From: Tetracentron sinense
Lineage: Eukaryota; Streptophyta; Magnoliopsida; Trochodendrales; Trochodendraceae
Assembly (NCBI GenBank): GCA_015143295.1
Contig: CM026560.1
Span: forward strand, 7,318,501-7,382,500
Reading direction: 5' to 3'
DNA: 64,000 nucleotides
Shown: positions 11,457 through 23,868 of the stretch, in pieces
Layout of the letters: each line of letters begins with the position of its first letter
How positions within the stretch are numbered: position 1 is the stretch's first letter
The notes under the pieces: generated by a model
Seen by the model: only the letters and a program-made list of their open reading frames with translations
Told to the model about the DNA's origin: nothing
Databases searched by the model: none
Translations under genes and position numbers: made by a program

Positions 11457-13872
11457 TGTAGAGATCCGAATCTTTTTTCATGTTTTTATTGCATTGCATT
11501 AGGGGTATTATAGTCCTTGTGATGTTTTAATGTTTATGTAATTTATATCTAATTGGTACAGTGTGATTAAGGCTTATTTAAACTTGTAATCGGAAGGATG
11601 TCATAACACACCATAAACTTTAGGAAGCTCTAGTTTTGGCACCGTTTATCAGAATTGAGTGATTCTTAAACCATTAGAAAGGTATTGAAACCCTCTTCAA
11701 GGTTCATGTTTAATGTTTTTCATTATTTTTAGTCTAAGCTAAGTCAAAAATGAGTTTTTCGAGGTTTTATCTGATGGAATTGCAGATCAGTCAAGTTTGG
11801 GGAGTTTTTGGTATATAAATAAAGTATAATTTGAAAATTCTAAAATACCAGAAATGTTTGTTTTCGAAAGATGAATCCAACGCAAGGTGAATCGTCAAAA
11901 TCCGACGAACGAGTCAAAAGTTATGGCCAAAATAGTAGAGTAGGTCAAAAATCTGCAGAGAACCGATCGCTCGGTCAGAAGTAGCGATCGATCGGTCCAA
12001 AATTTTGTATGGGGAAATTTTTCAGAGAGTGTATTTTTGACCGATCACACGGTCATAAAGACCGATCGATCGGTAGGCGACCGATCGCTCGGTCATAACC
12101 ACCGATCGATCGGTCTTTCGTATTTTTGACAGAATTTTAGTAAGGACTTTTAGGTCTTTTCGTTCCCAATCCTTGGGGCTATAAATAGGGGGTCCTACTT
12201 GAGATATTAAAATACTCTACCTATTCCTAACCTAATTTGGCAAAAAGGAAGAGAAAACCTAGGGTTTTGAGAGAGGGGTTGCTTGGAGAAGAAGGAGATT
12301 GCTAGAAGATTTAGAGGAAAGCTTGGAGATCGTCCTCAAAGCTTCCCCAAATCATCTTGTGAGTGATTTGGATCCAAGGGAAGGATCCCTAAGGTCGATA
12401 AACTCCCTAACTCAACTCTATTAATGAAGTTTGATGAATATTAGTTTAATATGAATGATAGAAATGATAATTTGACTTGTTTTTCCTAATTATGTATGGA
12501 TTAAGCTTACTAGAGATAAAAATAGATTTATACCATGGATGGATTGAATGGAGGAAGGGAAATACTATGGAGGATCGGGATGAATGTATGGATATGGAGT
12601 ATGTTTGGGTTGTGTGGATGGATTATTGTGTGATGAAATGTTAAGAATGCGAAAGGGCAAAGTATCCATAATTAATGCACTCTACATGTTTGTTGAAATG
12701 TCTAAGAATGCTAAATAGTAGTATGATGCTTTTGATTATGAAGAAATTAAGTTAAATGAATATTGTGTTGTTATGATAAATTATGCTCTATTTATTTGTG
12801 TGGTGATCGGTATTCGGGTAGGCCAAACCTTAGAGGAAAATCCTCCACGTTGGGAATCCTCTAACTAGGGAGATGTAACCTAGCGGAGTTTCCTAGCGGA
12901 AGATTGAAATTTAAGGGATGACTCATTTGAATTCCAATCATGACACTCAAGCACACGTGCACTCGCATGGTAAGTATTCAAGTCTCATAAGTCCACTTGT
13001 CTCACAAGCATGCATGCATTGGATACGAACGAATTATGCCATGAAAGAATGATCCCCCACTACGAACATCCACTCTACGCATTGTCGCACTCATGTTATG
13101 CTATGAAAGAATGATCCCCCATGACGAACATCCACTGTATGCGTTGTCGAACACTATGAATTATGCGTTGCCGGGACAAAACACTATGATTATGCGTTGT
13201 CGGGACAAACACACTATGAATCATGCATGTATGAGTCTATGCATATGTTAAGTTAAGTTCATGGATAAGAATTGCACAAGTACACGAGTTAAGATGATGT
13301 TATGACATGTTATATGCTATGCACTCTGATTATGCCTATTTTACGCGAAATTATTATGAATAAGCTTAGATAAACTGAGTTATGATATTGTTATTGCTCA
13401 TGCTATCTTATGTTGTTGTTAGTTTGTTTATCCACTGAGTATTCCAAACTCAGTCGCCCTGTCATTGTCTTCAGGTTTAGGAGAAGAGCCGTGGACCGAT
13501 GAGGTGTACGCCGAAGAAGAGGGAGAAGGTGAGCTTCCTGAGGGGGAGGCTAGGGATTTTGACAGTTATCCCTATTGAGTAGTTTTAGAATTTCTTTTTG
13601 GAAGAGAAGGTTGTATTAGACTTTTGACTTCTAGTTGATGTTGCCTTAGTTATTTACCGGGTGGATGTTTTAGACTATTTTCGTTATGAGGAGCTATGGT
13701 GTGTGGACTATTATTGTATAGGATGGTTTGACTTTTTATGATCAGAATTTTACTATCCTCATTTCTGGAGACTCGTGTAGTATGCCTTGTATGCATAGTT
13801 TTTAAGCAGGTTTAAGTAGTGTGGCGATTCCAAAGTCCTATTTTAGCCTTGGAGGATTTTGGGGTCGTCATA
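11457..13872 (+). mobile_element. G2 gypsy 5' LTR
   Basis: This 2416-bp LTR starts TGTAGAGATCCG and ends GGGGTCGTCATA (decayed CA). It matches 21127 to about 23381. It contains the conserved 60-bp block at about 11873-11933, palindromes 11950-12118, a TATA box at 12180-12188, two small tandem arrays in 13029-13200 (a 62-bp unit twice, then a roughly 33-bp unit with GCGTTGCCGGGACAA three times), the block CTGAGTATTCCAAACTCAG near 13434, and a TCAG|GTTTAGG word at about 13476. No gene lies inside. Confidence 0.92.
11950..12188 (+). promoter_or_regulatory. Palindrome cluster and TATA box, G2 5' LTR
   Basis: Seven words of the ACCGATCG(A/C)TCGGT type lie in 11950-12118, followed by TATAAATAG at 12180-12188. 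A purine-rich GAGAGAGGGG stretch follows, as expected for a 5' untranslated region. The same arrangement recurs in the 3' LTR at 21627-21891. Confidence 0.65.
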
Positions 13873-13876
13873 GAGG

Positions 13877-13888
13877 TAGTATCAGAGC
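13877..13888 (+). other. G2 primer-binding site
   Basis: TAGTATCAGAGC, one base from the initiator-Met primer site, 4 bp after the LTR end. The changed base is G to A. A short leader without coding capacity follows to 14076 and ends TTCTTCTCAG|GA before the gag start. Confidence 0.85.
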
Positions 13889-14076
13889 TCAATGCATTAG
13901 AGTCCTTAGGGCTAAGGTATTAAGTATAGGAGATAGGAAGATGTTAACCTTAGAGAAGCAACATCAAACTTAGGATTTAAAAATATTGAGGATTGAGTTT
14001 TGGTTAAGCGTAGACTTAAGCATTTATGTGAGTTTGTTTCTAGATGAATTGTTTTCTTCTTCTCAGGATTATAGAT

Positions 14077-15149
14077 ATGAGGAGAGGCGGAAGAAATAAT
14101 AGAAATGGAGGTGGTAGTGTGACTGATGGGGATACCCCAAATGGTACTCCCCAAGCTAATATGAGTCGGGCTATGGAAGCTATTGCTGAAGCCATGGAGA
14201 GACAGGCTAAAATTATGGCTCAACAAACTGCATTGCTAGTAGCTGGTCAAACTAAGCAAGAGAGGCCGGTTGAAGTCCACCTACCCCGACAAAATGGAGT
14301 GGAAGCTTTCAGGAGAATGGGTCCTCCAGCCTTCTATGGGAGTACGGATCCATCGGTGGCAGAGTTGTGGATTATGCAATTGGAGAAGATATTCTCTGTG
14401 GTCGAGGCTACTGATGAACAAAGAGTGAGGTGGGCCTCATTTATGATGGAAGGAGAGGCAGAACATTGGTGGAGGGTGGCATCCAGGAAGAGAAACGAGG
14501 TACGGTTCGGACAGGATTGGACATGGGGAGAGTTCCTCGATGTCTTCTATGAGCAGTATTTTCTGACATCTGTGAGGGAGCAGAAAGAGATTGAGTTCTC
14601 TACTCTTAGGCAGGGGAGCATGTCAGTGGCCGAGTATGAGGCCAAGTTTGTAGAGTTATCCCGGTTTGCACCTCATCTGATCATGACGGAGAGTATGAAG
14701 GCGAGAAGATTTGAAGGAGGTTTGAGGGATCACATCCGAGACAAAGTAGAGATCCTACGTCTTGGATCATATCAAGAGGTAAGCGAACGAGCTTTGATTG
14801 CTGAGAGGAGGTCGGCTGAGTTTTTGAGAAAGAAGGGACTGCAGGAAGGCAAGTATAGCCCGCAGGATAAGAGGCCAAGGATGGCAGGTCCAGCTCCAGT
14901 GGCTAGGCCAACCCCTTATCAGAGGCCAGTAGTTGCACCCACTGTTCGCCGTGCTACTCCTCAGGCACCACGAGCCGCCCCACCTACTCCATGGGTGGCT
15001 ACTTATGAGGTATGCCGTTATTGTAGTAAGAGGCATGTGCCGGGTGAGTGTCGAGCAGTCACAGGGGGATGTTTTCATTGTGGTAGTATTGAGCATCGGA
15101 TTCGTGATTGCCCAGTTCGGAGTATGCAGATGCCACCACAGAGTCAGCC
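14077..15149 (+). pseudogene. gag: G2 gag, open 5' part, split by solo LTR G3
   Basis: This is the longest intact gag stretch in the left half. An upstream in-frame ATG exists at 14044, but MRRGGRNNRNGG at 14077 matches the start used in G1, G6 and G7 (ATGAG, just after the CTCAG word), so I prefer it. The capsid core spans roughly residues 80-240 (EAFRRMGPPAFYGSTDP, EAEHWW, WTWGEFLDVFYEQYF, SVAEYEAKFVELSRFAPH). A tandem finger pair follows: CRYCSKRHVPGEC and CFHCGSIEHRIRDC. The frame is open to the insertion point; the last residues after QSQP belong to the inserted LTR, and gag resumes at 17482. Confidence 0.9.
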
Positions 15150-15923
15150 TGTCGCGACCCAAAACCCACCCTAAGAGTTAGAGTGAATCGTGGACGACTA
15201 AATCATGACTTACATGACTTGCTTGACAAACCACCTGCAAAACACCCACAGAGCATATACAATAGAGGATAACAGCGGAAGCATAATGATAAGACACAGC
15301 GGAAGTCTAACAAACCTCTAAGTATATACACATGGTCCAAGTTTTAATACAAAGAAATCAAAACAAAGAAAGTGCGGACATGCCCGCCAAAATACATGGA
15401 TATAATCACTCATGCTCACCCACAGCTAATCCACTCAGAATCTAACACCACCTACTGATAACCCTCTATGGGAGGTTCCTCCAAAGGCTCCTCGACGTAC
15501 TCCTCCTCCACCCATGGACCAGGAGCACAAACATCAAATGGAGTAGCAGCTCCCTCAGAACCTACCGACATAAGAAGTACGGCTGAGCATGGAATACTCA
15601 GTGGGTACTAAATACTAACCAACAGTTATAGCAAGAGATAGCAATGCATACCCAGGAAACAATATAGATATATATGAATCAGGAACAGTTAATATCATAC
15701 AAAGAAATAAGGAAATTCATAATCATGCTTGCAGTTCATGAAAAACCGATAAAATCCTTGAAAAACACCATGCACTTGACTTGACTTAAAATACCCTTCG
15801 CGTAATTGGGAACTTATTTACTATGTCATGCTTGTCATGCTTGTATCATGCGTGCCATATCATGCTATGCGTGTCATGCGTGTATCATGCTTGCTTATTC
15901 GGAATTTAAACATGTTCACATGC

Positions 15924-16074
15924 CTAGTTGCCGTTCATAGCCCATCGCAACTAGTACCTTATATGCGGAATGATATCCCTAGTTGCCATTCATAGTCCGT
16001 CGCAACTAGTATCCTATATGCTGAATGATATGCCTAGTTGCCGTTTATAGTCCGTCGCAACTAGCATCCAAGCG
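15924..16074 (-). repeat. Three 55-bp tandem units with a perfect 8-bp hairpin, G3
   Basis: Units begin at 15924, 15979 and 16034. Each holds CTAGTTGC and GCAACTAG separated by 15 nt. The arms are identical in all three units, while about five loop positions vary, so change falls in the loop and not in the stem. Confidence 0.85.
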
Positions 16075-17077
16075 AAATGCCATGCCTTGAGTGTCATGAG
16101 ATGCTATGCCATGTGTGTAATGCGATACCATGCCATGCATGTAATGCGATGGGATGAGAGACCCTTCCCTATGCAATGCATGATCATCTTGTCCTTGCCA
16201 AAAGCGAAGTGAAACATATCGTAGGATATGTCCCACCTCTACATCTCGTCCTTGAAAACATCGGTAAATCATGTCGTTTCATGCCGTGCTCGTGTAATCG
16301 TGTACACACTTGCGATGGAAATTAAATATGACATTTTGGGGAATTCACAATACATTGCACATTACCATATATACAAGTAATAAATCAAACAATTTAGGGA
16401 AAGCGCGAAAACACACTATCATAACCTTAGCAATTTCCATAAATGTTTAAGCATGCATTTTCTTTATTTATTATTCTTTTCATTCATCTTGGCATTTCAT
16501 CAAACATGGTGTGTTCATTATTGATTTACCCTACAACATGCTTTTCTAGATGGATTTACTCAAATCATGCATGTATGTTCATTATTGGAACAATGCCCTC
16601 CCCATTTTAATCATCACAACACAACCATTGGCATCCAATTGCCCATTCCATCTCGATTCACCATTCACAACCATCCATCTCATAGCACATGTGTAAATAA
16701 AGGAAAACAAAGGGAAATAAAGGGAAAAGAGGAACTAGGAGGGTAGCAAGATGTACCGACCTTGCACAATGAGGGGAGAAACCCCTTTCCAAAACGACCG
16801 TGTAGCTGCTGCCCTAGCTTGGAGAATGCTCTCCATGAGTGTTTGAGCCGTGATCTTGGAGAAGAGCCCAGCTTGAAGTAATCTAGGGTCTCAAAACCCT
16901 TTGATTTCTCTTCCAAAGACAAGCCCTAGGTTGGAATCGCCTTCTCCCCTTTCTCCTATTCTCTCAAACTCTCTAAGTGTCGAAATGAAGCCCTAAAGGC
17001 TCGGGTTAAACTCTTAAGGTAAGAGTGAACCGACCAAAAGACCATAATACCCTTACTAAAATTTCTGCAAAAACGCA

Positions 17078-17262
17078 AGTACCGAGCGATCGGTGTTCAT
17101 GACCGATTAATCGGTTGCCTACCGATCGATCGGTTTCATAACTGAGCGATCGGTTAAAATTTCACTCTCTGGAAAATTTTCCCATACAAAAATCTTGACC
17201 AGTCGATAGCCTCCGAGCGATCGGTTTTGGACCGATCGATCGCTCCATGGGCTGAGTGATCG
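17078..17262 (-). promoter_or_regulatory. Palindrome cluster, G3 LTR
   Basis: About eight words related to ACCGATCGATCGGT, including ACCGAGCGATCGGT and ACCGATTAATCGGT, lie next to the conserved 60-bp block at 17284-17345. I see no clear TATA box downstream on the minus strand. Confidence 0.5.
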
Positions 17263-17481
17263 GTGGTCTGCAGGTCCAAACTGTTTTGGCCATAACTTTT
17301 GACTCGTTCGTCCGATTTTGACGATTCAACTTGCGTTGGGTTCGTACTTCAAAAATGAACATTTCTAACATTTTAGAATTTCCAATTTCTTCTTTATTTA
17401 TTAATTATACCTCTTTAAAGGAAATATGGCAACGAAAGTGTCATGCATTAAATGTGAAAAAGTCCGAGGCTCTACACAGCC

Positions 17482-17626
17482 TCAGGGAACTAGACCCCCA
17501 GTTAGGCAGCCAGTACAGCATAGGCCATCTCAGGTTCAGAGGCCCCAGTAGCCTCGCCAGCCAGTTCAGGGTAGAATGTTCGCCTTTCCGAGTAAGATGC
17601 ACAGGCGTCCGATGACGTTGTGCAAG
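17482..17626 (+). pseudogene. gag: G2 gag 3' end after solo LTR
   Basis: This continues the proline/glutamine-rich Gag tail (QGTRPPVRQPVQ, then a stop in RPQ*PRQ near 17550). A frameshift lies near 17590, after which the frame reads AQASDDVVQ, matching the end of gag in G1, G6 and G7. It stops at the putative donor GTGCAAG|GTATGT. Confidence 0.75.
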
Positions 17627-17770
17627 GTATGTTTAAATCATAGATTAAATTATATATGATGTTATTCTGTTTGTATGACTATGATGTTGCCAATGTGTAT
17701 AAGCATACTATGTATATAATTTTGGTTTATGCACATGTTTTGACACACTTACCTATGTACCCAATTCAAG
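17627..17770 (+). other. Putative gag-pol intron, G2 copy (about 144 nt)
   Basis: The donor GTATGT is a strong plant-type 5' splice word. The stretch is AT-rich with stops. The likely acceptor is TTCAAG|CACC at 17770. The join is one base off frame in this copy, so the acceptor or the adjacent exon has probably decayed. Confidence 0.45.
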
Positions 17771-19560
17771 CACCTTGTCGGTAAATGACTGTTTAGCTCG
17801 TGTGTTGATTGACACCGGATCGACTCATTCTTTTGTCACTCCTATTTTTGCTCAAGCTTTTCCTTTGGAGCCAAGTCTGTTAGATCATGAGTTGTCTATT
17901 GCTACTCCTGTTGGTAGTTCAGTCATCACTGATAAGGTTTATCGAGATTGTGAAATTCGAGTAGGTCAGAGGGAGATGCCAGCTGATCTGATTGTCCTTG
18001 AGTTCCAAGACTTCGACGTCATACTAGGCATGGATTGGCTTTCCACCTACCATGGCCATGTGGACTGTTTCGGGAAAGTGGTTAACTTCAAGCCAGTCAA
18101 TGGGCCTCCATTTCATTTTCAGGGTTTGAACAAGAGGGATGTAGCTAGATTTGCAGCCTTGAGCCTTTCTGCACCGGACACACCAAACTCTTCAAACATT
18201 CCCGTGGTGAATGAATTCCTAGATGTTTTCCCTGAAGATTTGCCGGGTTTACCACCGGATAGGGAGATAGAGTTTGCAATTGAATTAACTCCGGGTACGG
18301 TACCTATCTCTAAAGCTCCGTATAGGATGGCTCCAACAGAGTTGAAAGAACTTAAGGAGCAGATCGATGAATTGCTTGGTCTTGGGTTTATCCGCCCAAG
18401 TGTATCACCTTGGGGAGCTCCTGTTTTGTTTGTGAAGAAGAAGGATGGTTCGATGAGGATGTGCATCGACTATCGGCAATTGAACAAGGTCACCATCAAG
18501 AACAAATATCCTTTGCCTAGGATCGATGAATTGTTTGATCAGTTGCAAGGACCTAAGTAGAAATCGACTTAAGGTCAGGTAACCATCAACTGAAGATAAA
18601 GGCGGCAGATGTGCCTAAGTCTGCATTTAGGACCAGATATGGGTATTTTGAATTCCTAGTCATGCCGTTCGGTTTGACAAATACTCCGGCAGCATTCATG
18701 AATCTCATTAACAGGATCTTCAAGCCGACTCTGGACCGCTTTGTGATCGTGTTTGTGGATGACATTCTAGTGTACTCCAGGACACAGAAGGAGCACGAGA
18801 TGCATCTCCGGGTCACACTGAAGACACTTCATGAGCATAAGCTATATGCTAAGCTTAGCAAGTGCGAGTTTTGGCTAGAAAAAGTAACATTTCTAGGCCA
18901 TGTGGTGTCAGAAGAGGGGATTTCAGTTGACCCTTCCAAAATAGAAGCAGTGGAAGGATGAGGAAGGCCAAAAAGTGTTACATAGGTTCGAAGCTTTTTG
19001 GGCCTAGCTGGTTATTAAAGAAGATTTGGGAAGGTTTCTCTAGTTTGGCAGCTCCACTTACTCACCTAACTCGAAAGAATGCTAGATTCGAGTGGAATGA
19101 GAAATGTGAGAAGAGTTTTCTTGAGTTGAAGAAGCATCTCACCACCGCTCTGATCTTGATTGTTCCATCGGGTAGTGAAAGTTTTGTGGTGTATGGTGAC
19201 GCCTCACTCATTGGGTTAAGTTGTGTTCTTATGCAACACGGGAAGGTGATTGCCTATGCCTCTCGGCAGTTGAAAGATCACGAGAAGAACTATCCTACCC
19301 ATGATTTGGAGTTGGCAGCATTAGTCTTTGCTCTCAAGATCTGGAGACACTACTTGTACGGTGTGCAGTTTGAAGTTTTCACCGACCACAAAGCTTAAAG
19401 TATTTGTTTTCACAGAAAGAATTGAATTTGAGGCAACGTCGTTGGATGGAATTCCTCAAGGATTATGATTGCTCTATCCAGTACCACCTGGGGAAAGCAA
19501 ATGTAGTGGCAGATGCGCTAAGTAGGAGACCTACTGGGTTCTTGGCACACTTGATGGCCC
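17771..19560 (+). pseudogene. pol: G2 pol: protease, RT, RNase H, frameshifted
   Basis: The protease reads [19 protein letters not shown] with the catalytic DTG intact. RT starts near 18270 ([32 protein letters not shown]) and runs open to 18560, where a small deletion in the [12 protein letters not shown] region breaks it. It resumes at about 18590 in another frame, with FVDDILVYS near 18752. A shift at about 18957 is followed by RNase H ([27 protein letters not shown]), another shift near 19398, then [16 protein letters not shown]. So at least three frame breaks exist. All active-site residues I can see are kept. The gene cannot make a full polyprotein. Confidence 0.92.
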
Positions 19561-21082
19561 AAGAATGGAAGCTACTTGAAGAGGTGTCTAGCCTTGATGC
19601 GGGTTTCAATGTTGGAGAGTCTGGAGCCTTGTTGGCTAACATTATGGTCTGGCCAACCTTATTGGACAGGATTAAAGATCTGCAGTTGAATGATGGAGAA
19701 CTGCACGCTGCCATGAATAAGTCGCTTAACAGCGGGTTTGAGGATTTCTCTTGGAGAGATGGTGGAGTTTGTTTCAATGATAGACTTTGTGTTCCGGATG
19801 ATGAGGATTTAAGAAGGGAGATTCTGGATGAAGCATACAAGTCCAAGTACACCGTGCATCCGGGAGGTACTAAGATGTACTAGAACCTCAAGAAGTATTT
19901 CTGGTGGAGAAGTATAAAGAAAGATGTGGCTACCTTTGTATCCAAGTGTTTGGTGTGTTAGCAGGTGAAGGCCGAACACAGGAGGCCGGCACGACTTCTT
20001 CAGTCTCTTCCTATTCCCGAGTGGAAGTGGGAAAATATCTTCATGGACTTCGTTGTTGGTTTGCCAAAGACGGCCAAGAATTTTGATGCCATTTGGGTTG
20101 TGGTTGACCGATTGACTAAATCAGCTCACTTTCTTCCATATTGGACCACTTTCAACTCCAATCAATTGGCTAACCTCTATATCAAGGAGATAGTCCGTTT
20201 GCATGGAGTGCCAGTTAGTATTGTTTCTGATCGAGACCCGAGATTTACATCCAGATTCTGGAAGAGTTTTCAGTAGGCCATGGGTTCCCATTTGGATTTT
20301 AGTACGACTTTCATCTGCAAACAGATGGGCAAACTGAGAGAGTGAACCAGATCATAAAGGACATGCTACGAGCTTGCATGTTAGACTTTCAGGGTAATTG
20401 AGTTGATCACTTGCCGTTGGTTGAGTTTGCCTACAACAACAGCTATCAAGCTAGCATTCAGATGGCACCATTTGAGGCACTTTATGGGAGGTGTTATCGT
20501 TCACCTTTGTGTTGGGACGAAGTTAGCGAGAGGAAGCTTTTGGGTCCCGAGCTCGTTGGTCAGACTGTGGATAGAGTTCAGTTGATCAGGGAGAGGTTGA
20601 AGGCAGCTTAGAGTAGACAGAAGAGCTACGTCGATACTCGAAGGAGAGATCTTGAGTTCCAAGTTAGAGATTTTGTGTTTGTAAAGATCTCACCTACGAA
20701 AGGGGTGATGAGATTCGGCAAGCGGGGCAAGCTTAGTCCGAGATATGTGGGTCCTTTTGAGATCATCACCCGAGTCGGGGAAGTTGCTTATCGAGTCGCC
20801 TTGCCACCTCACATGGAAGGTGTGCATAATGTCTTTCACATCTCTATGTTGAGGAAGTACATTGCTGATCCTTCACATGTCATTCATTTGGAACCGTTGG
20901 AAATTCGGGAAGATTTGACTCTAGTGGAGCAACCGGCTCAAATTTTGGACCGGAAGGAGCAAGTTTTGCGTTCTAAGGTCATTCCTCTTATACTCTTGCA
21001 ATGGGAGCATTACTCTAGAGAAGAGGCTACTTGAGAGAGAGAAGCCGAAGTCCGCGAAAAGTACCCGCACTTGTTCACCTAA
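19561..21082 (+). pseudogene. pol: G2 pol: integrase and chromodomain-like tail
   Basis: The zinc-binding HHCC region includes [11 protein letters not shown], then stops at TAG 19881-19883 (Trp expected) and inside C*QVKAEH. The core has [20 protein letters not shown] and ETERVN-type sequence, giving D, D and E. A stop follows SFQ (20274-20276) and a frameshift lies at about 20310. The C-terminal module reads SPTKGVMRFGKRGKLSPRY, then GPFEIITRVGEVAY, and ends with a chromodomain-like unit (QILDRKEQVLRSKVIPLILL, EEAT*EREAEVREKYPHLF) and TAA at 21080-21082. It is more complete here than in G1 or G7. Confidence 0.92.
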
Positions 21083-21113
21083 GGTACGTAAATTTCGAGG
21101 ATGAAATTCTTTT

Positions 21114-21126
21114 AAGGGGAGGAGGA
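21114..21126 (+). other. G2 polypurine tract
   Basis: AAGGGGAGGAGGA directly precedes the 3' LTR start TGTAGAGACC. Confidence 0.9.
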
Positions 21127-23381
21127 TGTAGAGACCTGAATCTTTTTTCATGTTTTTATTGCATTGCATTAGGGGTATTATAGTCCTTGTGATGTTTTAA
21201 TGTTTATGTAATTTATATCTAATTGGTACAGTGTGATTAAGGCTTATTTAAACTTGTAATTGGAAGGATGTCATAACACACCTTGAACTTTAGGAAGCTC
21301 TAGTTTTGGCACCGTTTATCAGAATTGAGTGATTCTTAAACCATTAAAAAGGTATTGGAATCTTCTTCGAGGTTCATGTTTAATATTTTTCATTATTTTT
21401 AGTCTAAGCTAAGTTAAAAATGGGTTTTCCGAGGTTTTGTCTGATGGAATTGCAGATCAGTCAACTTTGGGGAGTTTTTGGTCTATAAATAAGGTAGAAT
21501 TTAAAAATTCTAAAATACCAGAAATGTTCATTTTCGAAAGATGAATCCAACGCAAGTTGAATCATCGAAATCCGACGAACGACTCAAAAGTTATGGCCAA
21601 AATAGTAGACTAGGTCAAAAATCTGCAGAGAACCGATCGCTCGGTCAGAAATAACGATCGATTGGTCCAAAACCGATCGATCGGTAGCTATCGACTGGTC
21701 CAAAATTTTGTATGGGGAAATTTTCCAAAGAGTGTATTTTTGACCGATCACACGGTCATAAACACCGATCGATCGATAGGCGACTGATCGCTCGGTCATA
21801 ACCACCGATCGATCGGTCTTTCGTATTTTTGACAGAATTTTAGTTAGGACTTTTAGGTCTTTTCGTTCCCAACCCTTGGGGCTATAAATAGGGGGTCCTA
21901 CTCGAGATATTAAAATACTCTACCTATTCCTAACCTAATTTGGCAAAAAGGGGGAGAAAACCTAGGGTTTTGAGAGAGGGGTTGCTTGGAGAAGAAGGAG
22001 ATTGCTAGAAGATTTAGAGGAAAGCTTGGAGATCGTCCTCAAAGCTTCCCCAAATTATCTTGTGAGTGATTTGGATCCAAGGGAAGGATCCCTAAGGTCG
22101 ATAAACTCCCTAACTCAACTCTATTAATGAAGTTTGATGAATATTAGTTTAATATGAATGATAGAAATGATAATTTGACTTGTTTTCCCTAATTATGTAT
22201 GGATTAAGCTTACTAGAGATGAAAATAGATTTATACCATGGATGGATTGAACGAAGGAAGGGAAATACTATGGAGGATTGGGATGAATGTATGGATATAG
22301 AGTATGTTTGGGTTGTGTGGATGGATTATTGTGTGATGGAATGTTAAGAATGAGAAAGGGCAAAGTATCCATAATTAATGCACTCTACATGTTTGTTGAA
22401 ATGTCTAAGAATGCTAAATAGTAGTATGATGCTTTTGATTATGAAGAAATTAAGTTAAATGAATATTGTGTTGTTATAATAAATTATACTCTATTTATTT
22501 GTGTGGTGATCGGTATTCGGGTAGGCCAAACCTTAGAGGAAAATCCTCCACGTTGGGAATTCTCTAACTAGGGAGATATAACCTAGCGGAGTTTCCTAGC
22601 GGAAGATTGAAATCTAAGGGATGACTCATTTGAATTCCAATCACGACACTCAAGCACACGTGCACTCGCATGGTAAGTATTCAAGTCTCATGAGTCAACT
22701 TGTCTCACAAGCATGCATGCATGCATTGGATACGAATATGTCACGAATTGTGCCATGAAATAATGATCCCCCACTACGAACATCCACTCTACGCGTTGTT
22801 GCACTCATGTTATGCTATGAAAGAATGATCTCCCATGACGAACATCCACTCTACGCGTTGTCAAACACTATGAATTATGCGTTGCCGGGACAAAACACTA
22901 TGATTATGCGTTGTCGGGACAAACACACTATGAATCATGCATGTATGAGTCTATACATATGTTAAGTTAAGTTCATGGATAAGAATTGCACAAGTACACG
23001 AGTTAAGATGATGTTATGACATGTTATATGCTACGCACTCTGATTATACCTATTTTATGCGAAATTATTATGAATAAGCTTAAATAAACTGAGTTATGAT
23101 ATTGTTATTGCTCATGCTATCTTATGTTGTTGTTAGTTTGTTTATCCATTGAGTATTCCAAACTCAGTCGACCTGTCATTGTCTTCAGGTTTAGGAGAAG
23201 AGCCGTGGACCGAGGAGGTGTACGCCGAAGAAGAGGGAGAAGGTGAGCTTCTTGAGGGGGAGGCTAGGGATTTTGACAGTTATCCCTATTGAGTAGTTTT
23301 AGCATTTCTTTTTGGAAGAGAAGTTTGTATTGGACTTTTGACTTCTAGTTGATGTTGCCTTAGTTATTTACCAGGTGGATG
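21127..23381 (+). mobile_element. G2 gypsy 3' LTR, 3' end lost
   Basis: It is highly similar to the 5' LTR, with the conserved block at about 21542-21602, palindromes 21627-21823, TATAAATAG at 21883-21891 and the CTGAGTATTCC equivalent near 23148. It breaks off at about 23381 (GGTGGATG), roughly 200 bp short of the end expected from the 5' copy. The break is followed by 33 bp of filler copied from elsewhere in the same LTR. Confidence 0.9.
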
Positions 23382-23868
23382 CTTTTGATTATGAAGACTT
23401 TTGACTTCTAGTTGCTATGTTTTAACATGATTTTATGATTCCTTAGGGCCTTAGAATGATGAATATAAAGTGTCCTAGGTTCCTATGGTCAATCTATGAT
23501 CTTTGAGCATTTCAACTTACCATTCTTTTGAGGACTTTTTACATTAGTTCTAGTCACTCTTAACAAATAAACATTTGAAGCTTCTTGAGAGTTGATCTTG
23601 ACTTGTCTTGGGTCTTGTGATTTGTCTTTGACTTCAATGGACCCAACTTGGACTATGGTCTTATCTTGGATCTTGACTTGTTTATACTTGAGTTGAACTT
23701 GCCCTTGGATAAATTCCATCATTTTTTCATGATTGCAGTGCTTTCTTCCTTAGAATCTGAAGTGCTAAAGCACTTGAACACATTTATTAGTACATTAAAT
23801 TTCATTTCATTATTGTGCTATTATCAAAATTAGTAGGGGTACCCAAGGCTGTAAGCTTGAGGCTAACA
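23382..23868. other. Orphan stretch between G2 and C2
   Basis: The first 33 bp are filler (see findings). The rest, to 23868, has no clear match elsewhere in the window. A minus-strand frame at 23489-23722 (77 codons, KYKQVKIQDKT) has no recognised domain. Its position, opposite C1 across G2, and its base style suggest the missing part of the C1 LTR, into which G2 would have inserted. That is inference only. Confidence 0.35.

Larger units (their letters stand above)
15150..17476 (-). mobile_element. G3 gypsy solo LTR inside G2 gag
   Basis: This 2327-bp insert reads on the minus strand TGTAGAGCCTCGG ... GGGTTTTGGGTCGCGACA. It is flanked by a perfect duplication CAGCC at 15145-15149 and 17477-17481. 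It carries the standard gypsy-LTR plan in reverse order: end block (15160-15180), GGCTGAGCATGGAATACTCAG with ACC|TACCGACA near 15565-15610, a hairpin array (15924-16074), palindromes (17078-17262) and the 60-bp block (about 17284-17345). No internal domain remains. Confidence 0.93.

Noticed and set aside
13912..14226. 104-codon minus-strand frame
   Set aside because: It is antisense to the G2 leader and gag start, with low-complexity Ser/His content and no domain.
17775..18560. Intact host aspartic protease
   Set aside because: The frame continues directly into reverse transcriptase, so it is G2 pol.
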